Source of the DNA: Papilionanthe hookeriana x Papilionanthe teres
Lineage: Eukaryota; Streptophyta; Magnoliopsida; Asparagales; Orchidaceae
NCBI GenBank assembly: GCA_022702705.1
Contig: CM040426.1
Location: 80,065,877-80,129,876 of the forward strand
Direction of reading: 5' to 3'
Length of the DNA: 64,000 nt
Part shown: in pieces, positions 60,042 to 64,000 of the stretch
Numbering within the stretch: position 1 is the stretch's first letter
Layout: each line of letters starts with the position of its first letter
Position numbers and translations under genes: made by a program
The notes under the pieces: model-generated
What the model was told of the DNA's origin: nothing
Database searches by the model: none
Seen by the model: only the letters and a program-made list of their open reading frames with translations

Positions 60042-60524
60042 ATCACTATCGCTACCCTTCCCCCGGGTTAAAGAAATACTTGCTCAGGAATGAACTTCCT
60101 AAACACGAGAACTCGTTGTAGCACTCTTCTACTTGAGCACTATCTCGGATCAAAAAAGGAACTAGCGCCAAATCTACCTCCCTTTGTTCTTGGTGGCATA
60201 GGAATCAACTAAGGTGAAAGAAATAGAAATGCAACTAAGAATGAAACAATGTCACCAAGAAACGTTTTCCAATAATTTCGTTGGAAGCTTGAGAATATGA
60301 AACAAAATCATAAAAAGAGAAACCTAAGAACTTTGAACACAAGATCTACTCCATAAAAAACGAAATCCAAATTTAGGTTAGCATAACATACTAAGAGATC
60401 TCAAGATCCACAAATTTCTTCACAAAATTTTCACCCAAATATTGTCTAAAAGAAACCCTAGGCCTGTCAGCAAATGAAGAAGGTGAGAGCAGATCAACAG
60501 TGAAAAATGGCACACTTAAACAGA

Positions 60525-60660
60525 TCTGGGCGCTAGGCTCCCAGATGCAGCGCCTAGGTGCCTCCCTATTCAGAACAGCGGCTCACTGGCGCCACAGCGC
60601 TGATTACAGTGCAAAAACGTTGTTCGACGACAAGCATTGCTAATAGCGTTGGGGCGGTAG
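60525..60660 (-). repeat. Further gcgcctagg-type motifs in the spacer
   Basis: gggcgctaggctccc, cagcgcctaggtgcc, tggcgccacagcgctg and tagcgttgggg repeat the motif of the LTR within the spacer between integrase and the extra ORF. Confidence 0.6.
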
Positions 60661-60869
60661 AGGCAAAAAAAAAAAAAAATCAGGAAGGCAAAAGAAATAA
60701 GCTCTTAACAACATGAGAAACATCACAAAGCAATCCAAACAAACCTAATGAAATGTCAATCCACAAAACAAAGACAAAACATCAAGTCAACAAAATGATA
60801 CACTTGAGTTACCTCCCAAAAAGCATTTAATTTAGTATCTTTAGACTGACAGTGTCAGATCCTTTAATT

Positions 60870-62350
60870 AGGTTGACCCAAAGTCAGAACCTCCATAAAT
60901 CCAGGTCTATCTCCCCGTAAGTACAATTTAAGCATTTGTCCGTTAACATTAAAAATCCTTCCACTTTTTTGATCAACAATACCAACAGCAACAAAAAGAT
61001 AAACATTTACTGCAGTAAAGGGTCCGACCCGGATTTAAGTTTTCCAGAAAATAATTTCAATCGTGTAATATATAATAAAACCACCTGTCTAGACTCGAAA
61101 TCCTTCCTAACAATCTTTTGATTATATCATTACTTCATCTTTTCCATAAATATCTTGGCATTTTCATAAGATTTCTCTCTAATCTCATCGAAGTTAATTT
61201 AATTATAATAATCAGTCCTGACAGCATCTTTCATATTATAATTAAACTCCTTAACTGCCCAAAAGGTCTTTTGTTTCAATATAACGGGCAAATAACAAGT
61301 GTTACCAAATATAAGCCAATCTGAAAAGATTTCTATCGGTGTATTGTAAGCAGTCTTATAAGCCCATAAAGCATCATCAAGTCTTTAAAGCTCAATCTTT
61401 CCTATTAGGGTTGATAGTCTTTTCTAGAATTCTTTTTATCTTCCTATAAGATAAATCCGCTAAATCACTTATTTGAAGGTGATAGGCTATGAATATTTTA
61501 TGATTAATATCATTTTTTCCAACCAATGTCTCTATCATTTTATTTCTAAAATGGCTCCCTCAATCACTTATTATTACCTTAAGCGTTTCATTTCTGTAAA
61601 ATATATTTTTCTTCAAAAACTTGGAGACGCTTGGAGCCTCACAATTGAGGAGAGCAACTGTCTCTATCCACTTTGAGATATAATCCACAACTATCAAGAT
61701 ATAAAGATTTTCTAATGAAGGTGCAAGAGGGTCCATAAAATCTATACCCCAAACATTAAAATATCCAACTTCTAAAGTATAGTTCAAGAGCATTTTATCT
61801 TTCTTAGATACATTTCCTGAATTAAACGAAAATTTGACACTAAATAGGACGCAATGGAGAAAAAAGATTCATGTAGCCGACCCCACTTAGTGAGATTAAG
61901 GCTTTGTTGTTGTTGTTGTTGTTGATACATTTCCTACTTTTTGGTACCTGTCACAAGTTTTAATATAATCATTTACATCTGCAAATAGAAAAGGCCAATA
62001 AAATTATAATTGTAAAATCCTAGAAGCTGTTCTATAAAACCCAAAATGCCCACCAAATTCCGAGTCATGACACTTTCTAATCACATCTTGGGTTTCTTCT
62101 AGAGATAAACATTCCCTAATCCCCTGATCATTACATTTCATATATAGGCAAGGGTCGTCCCAAAAGTAGTTTCTAGCATCATGAACAAATTTCTTCCTCT
62201 GGTAGTGTATGACAAATTAAATAGTAAAATATCGCTAACTATAAAGTTCACAATATACGCATACCAAAGAACCCTCAAATCAGAAACAATGAGAAGTTGG
62301 TCGTTAAGAAAATTCTCATTAATTTCATCATCAAAGTCATAAAAATTTCC
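60870..62350 (-). pseudogene. Integrase (Athila/Tat-type), degenerate
   Basis: Motifs from N- to C-terminus: INENFLNDQLL, WYAYIVNFIVSDIL (62290-62220), a zinc-finger remnant, then VWGIDFMDPLAPS (first catalytic Asp, 61760), NLYILIVVDYISKWIE, FLKKNIFYRNETLKVIISD (second Asp, 61565), LWAYKTAYNTPIEIFSDWL (61365-61310), FGNTCYLP, and a C-terminal FNVNGQMLKLYL near 60930. A LINE tail is inserted at 61819-61923. Stops occur in several places. Confidence 0.85.
61819..61923 (+). mobile_element. 105-bp RTE-like LINE tail inserted in pol
   Basis: The insert ends with gccgaccccacttagtg, ttaaggcttt and a (GTT)n tail. It matches the 3' end of the minus-strand LINE at 14695-15180 and is flanked by an exact 12-bp duplication, gatacatttcct (61807-61818 and 61924-61935). 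This is target-primed insertion with extreme 5' truncation. Confidence 0.9.
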
Positions 62351-62449
62351 CATATCAAGCCAAGATAAGTGGACCTCTATTTAATTTTCTGAACCCTTTA
62401 TATCCACCACTTTTATATTAAATTCCTACAGCAATAAGACTCATCTGAT

Positions 62450-63840
62450 CAATCGTAGTTTAGTGTCCTTAGAAATCAGATATTGAATTGTTGAATGGTC
62501 AATAAAAACATTGCATTTAGTTCCAATCAAATAGGGCATATACTATGACAAGAAGTTTTTTTTTCAATAGTAGTGTAATCAATTTCAGTTTCATTAAGAG
62601 TCTTGCTGGTATAGTATATAGCTCTAAACACCTTATCTCTCCTCTAACCTAACACCGTCTCTATAACATAGTCACTAGCATCGCACATTAATTCAAAATG
62701 ACTCAATCATGTGAGCAATAATCGGCGCAGTGATTAATTTTTCTTTAAAATATTGAAGGCAGTTAGGATTCCTGATCAAAATCAAATGGGACATCTTGTT
62801 CCAGAAAGTGACATACGAATTTGGTAATTTTAGAAAAATTCTTAATATACGCCTATAAAACCCAACATGACCCATGGGGTAAGTTTCTCAATAACATGTA
62901 TCTTTCCTGGATCTACCTCCATACCCCTCAGAAATTTTATGCCCCAAACCAATCCCCTCGAAAATCATAAATTAAAATTTTTCCTAATTCAAAACTAGGT
63001 TTGTATCTTCACATCTTCTCAAAACACTAGGAAGATGATCTAAGAATCGAACGAATCCTTTTTTCAGTCAGGTCACGGAAATAGACATCATGCAGTGCTA
63101 AAAAGTGACAGGCACATGTCCAGTCCAAAAGACAACTTCCTAAATGTTTCATATGGGCTCGTGAATGTGGTCTTATTCTGGTCCTCCTGAGCTATGAGAA
63201 TCTAATGGTACCCTAAATACTCATTTAGAAAGTTGAAAATGGGTGGTCAGCTAGTTTATCCAACATATGGTCAAGAAAGGGTAAGGGGAAATGGTATTTC
63301 CTAGTGGCTGAGTTTAATTTTCTACAATCAACGCAAATTCGGCACACGGTGACATGCCTAGTAAGTATTATTTCGTTCTATTCATTCACGACAACAGTCA
63401 TTCTCCCCTTTTTAGGTGCACAATGAATAGAACTAACCTAAGCATCATCTGAGATGGGGAAGATAATGCCCGCATCCAACCATTTCACTATCACTTTCTT
63501 AAAAGATTCTTTCATAACAGGGTTGAGTCTTCTTTGAGGGTCCATCCTAGGTTTATGATTTTCTTTCATAAGGATCCTATGTATGCATATTAGAAGATTG
63601 ATCTCCTTAATGTTTTGCTAAAATCCATCTAAAATCTTTCTTAGAACTCCTGAAAACTCTCAACAACTTTTCCTCTAGTAAGCTACTGAGTTCTGAGAAT
63701 ATCAAAACTGGCAAAATGGATGGCTCCCTTAAGAAAGCATACTTCATATATTTAGAAAAGATTTTTATCTCTACTTTAGGCAGTGCTGCCATGGACGAGA
63801 CTGAAGGTATAGAATTTTTAGTGGTGCTCAATAGCTCAAA
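62450..63840 (-). pseudogene. Reverse transcriptase-RNase H (Athila/Tat-type), degenerate
   Basis: The N-terminal part is open for 74 codons from 63831 (LPKVEIKIFSKYMKYAFL, VLIFSELSSLLEEKLLRV). Further on, TTFTSPYETF and, in another frame, MMSIFRDLTEKRI (63090-63060) mark the palm region, then MLGFIGVY / MGHVGFYRRILRIF (62880). RNase H follows with CDASDYVIETVLG, FRAIYYTSKTLNETEIDYTTIEKKLLVIV (62680-62560). Stops and shifts disable it. Confidence 0.82.
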
Positions 63841-64000
63841 CCTTTCTCTATAAATCCTTGGACTAGCCCCTAAAAATAGAGCTAATTCTTCCTAAGAGTC
63901 ATGTTTATCATCTTCAATCAAGCTCAACTCTACTAGATCAACTTCACAATTTTCCTGAAATTATCTTCTACTAAGTCGTTCCACTAAATCCAGCCTAAAA

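Larger units (their letters stand above)
56289..64000 (-). mobile_element. Ty3/gypsy Athila/Tat-type retrotransposon, 3' part
   Basis: Read on the minus strand, the element enters at 64000 with the start of reverse transcriptase. It continues through RNase H (about 62875-62450) and integrase (62350 to about 60870), an untranslated spacer, an extra degenerate ORF (60041 to about 59100), a polypurine tract (58700-58688) and the 3' LTR (58687-56289). Integrase and spacer motifs match the Athila/Tat lineage. Gag, protease and the 5' LTR lie beyond the window. All frames have stops. Confidence 0.85.

Overview
This is a stretch of nuclear DNA from a flowering plant. It is AT-rich and dominated by transposable elements. 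I recognise one apparently intact protein-coding gene, on the minus strand at 6532-22310. It encodes a 388-residue plant rhomboid-like intramembrane serine protease, rebuilt here from six exons with canonical splice sites. Its first intron is about 13.5 kb, against 75-614 bp for the others, because repeats and a DNA transposon have accumulated in it. I cannot name the species.

Layout, left to right. 1-2087: the 5' end of a minus-strand Ty3/gypsy element of Athila/Tat type (broken gag, tRNA-Asp-like primer site, 1.5-kb LTR). 2088-5480: minisatellite and old repeat blocks, one of which recurs at about 37 kb. 5485-5910: the 5' end of a minus-strand Ty1/copia element. 5913-6449: two MITEs close to the 3' end of the rhomboid gene. 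6532-22310: the gene. Its intron 1 holds several tandem repeat arrays, an RTE-like LINE remnant and PIF/Harbinger element A (16968-21364). 22311-23350: gene upstream region, a hexamer repeat and two MITEs. 23356-33511: a short-LTR chromovirus (Reina-like) split by a 7.47-kb non-coding insertion flanked by a 6-bp duplication. 33512-36600: tandem repeats. 37780-41000: a second, 5'-truncated chromovirus with degenerate reverse transcriptase, integrase and chromodomain. 41000-44700: low-complexity DNA and a perfect 182-bp tandem duplication. 44717-45271: a hAT-type MITE. 48169-54053: PIF/Harbinger element B (minus strand), with terminal inverted repeats, TTA target duplication, a Myb/SANT-like ORF and a frameshifted transposase. 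55986-56212: a fourth MITE copy. 56289-64000: the 3' part of a minus-strand Athila/Tat-type element (LTR, polypurine tract, extra ORF, integrase, RNase H, reverse transcriptase), with a 105-bp LINE tail inserted in pol.

The rhomboid gene is the only likely source of cellular function. The rest is a record of insertions: nested elements, target-site duplications and MITEs spread by transposases like those of elements A and B. Nearly every transposon reading frame carries stops or frameshifts. I found no rRNA, tRNA or CRISPR, and no convincing undescribed biological system. The most informative points are the transposon-swollen intron, the dated nesting events, the shared MITE family and the repeated GC-rich motifs upstream of the TATA boxes in two retroelement LTRs.
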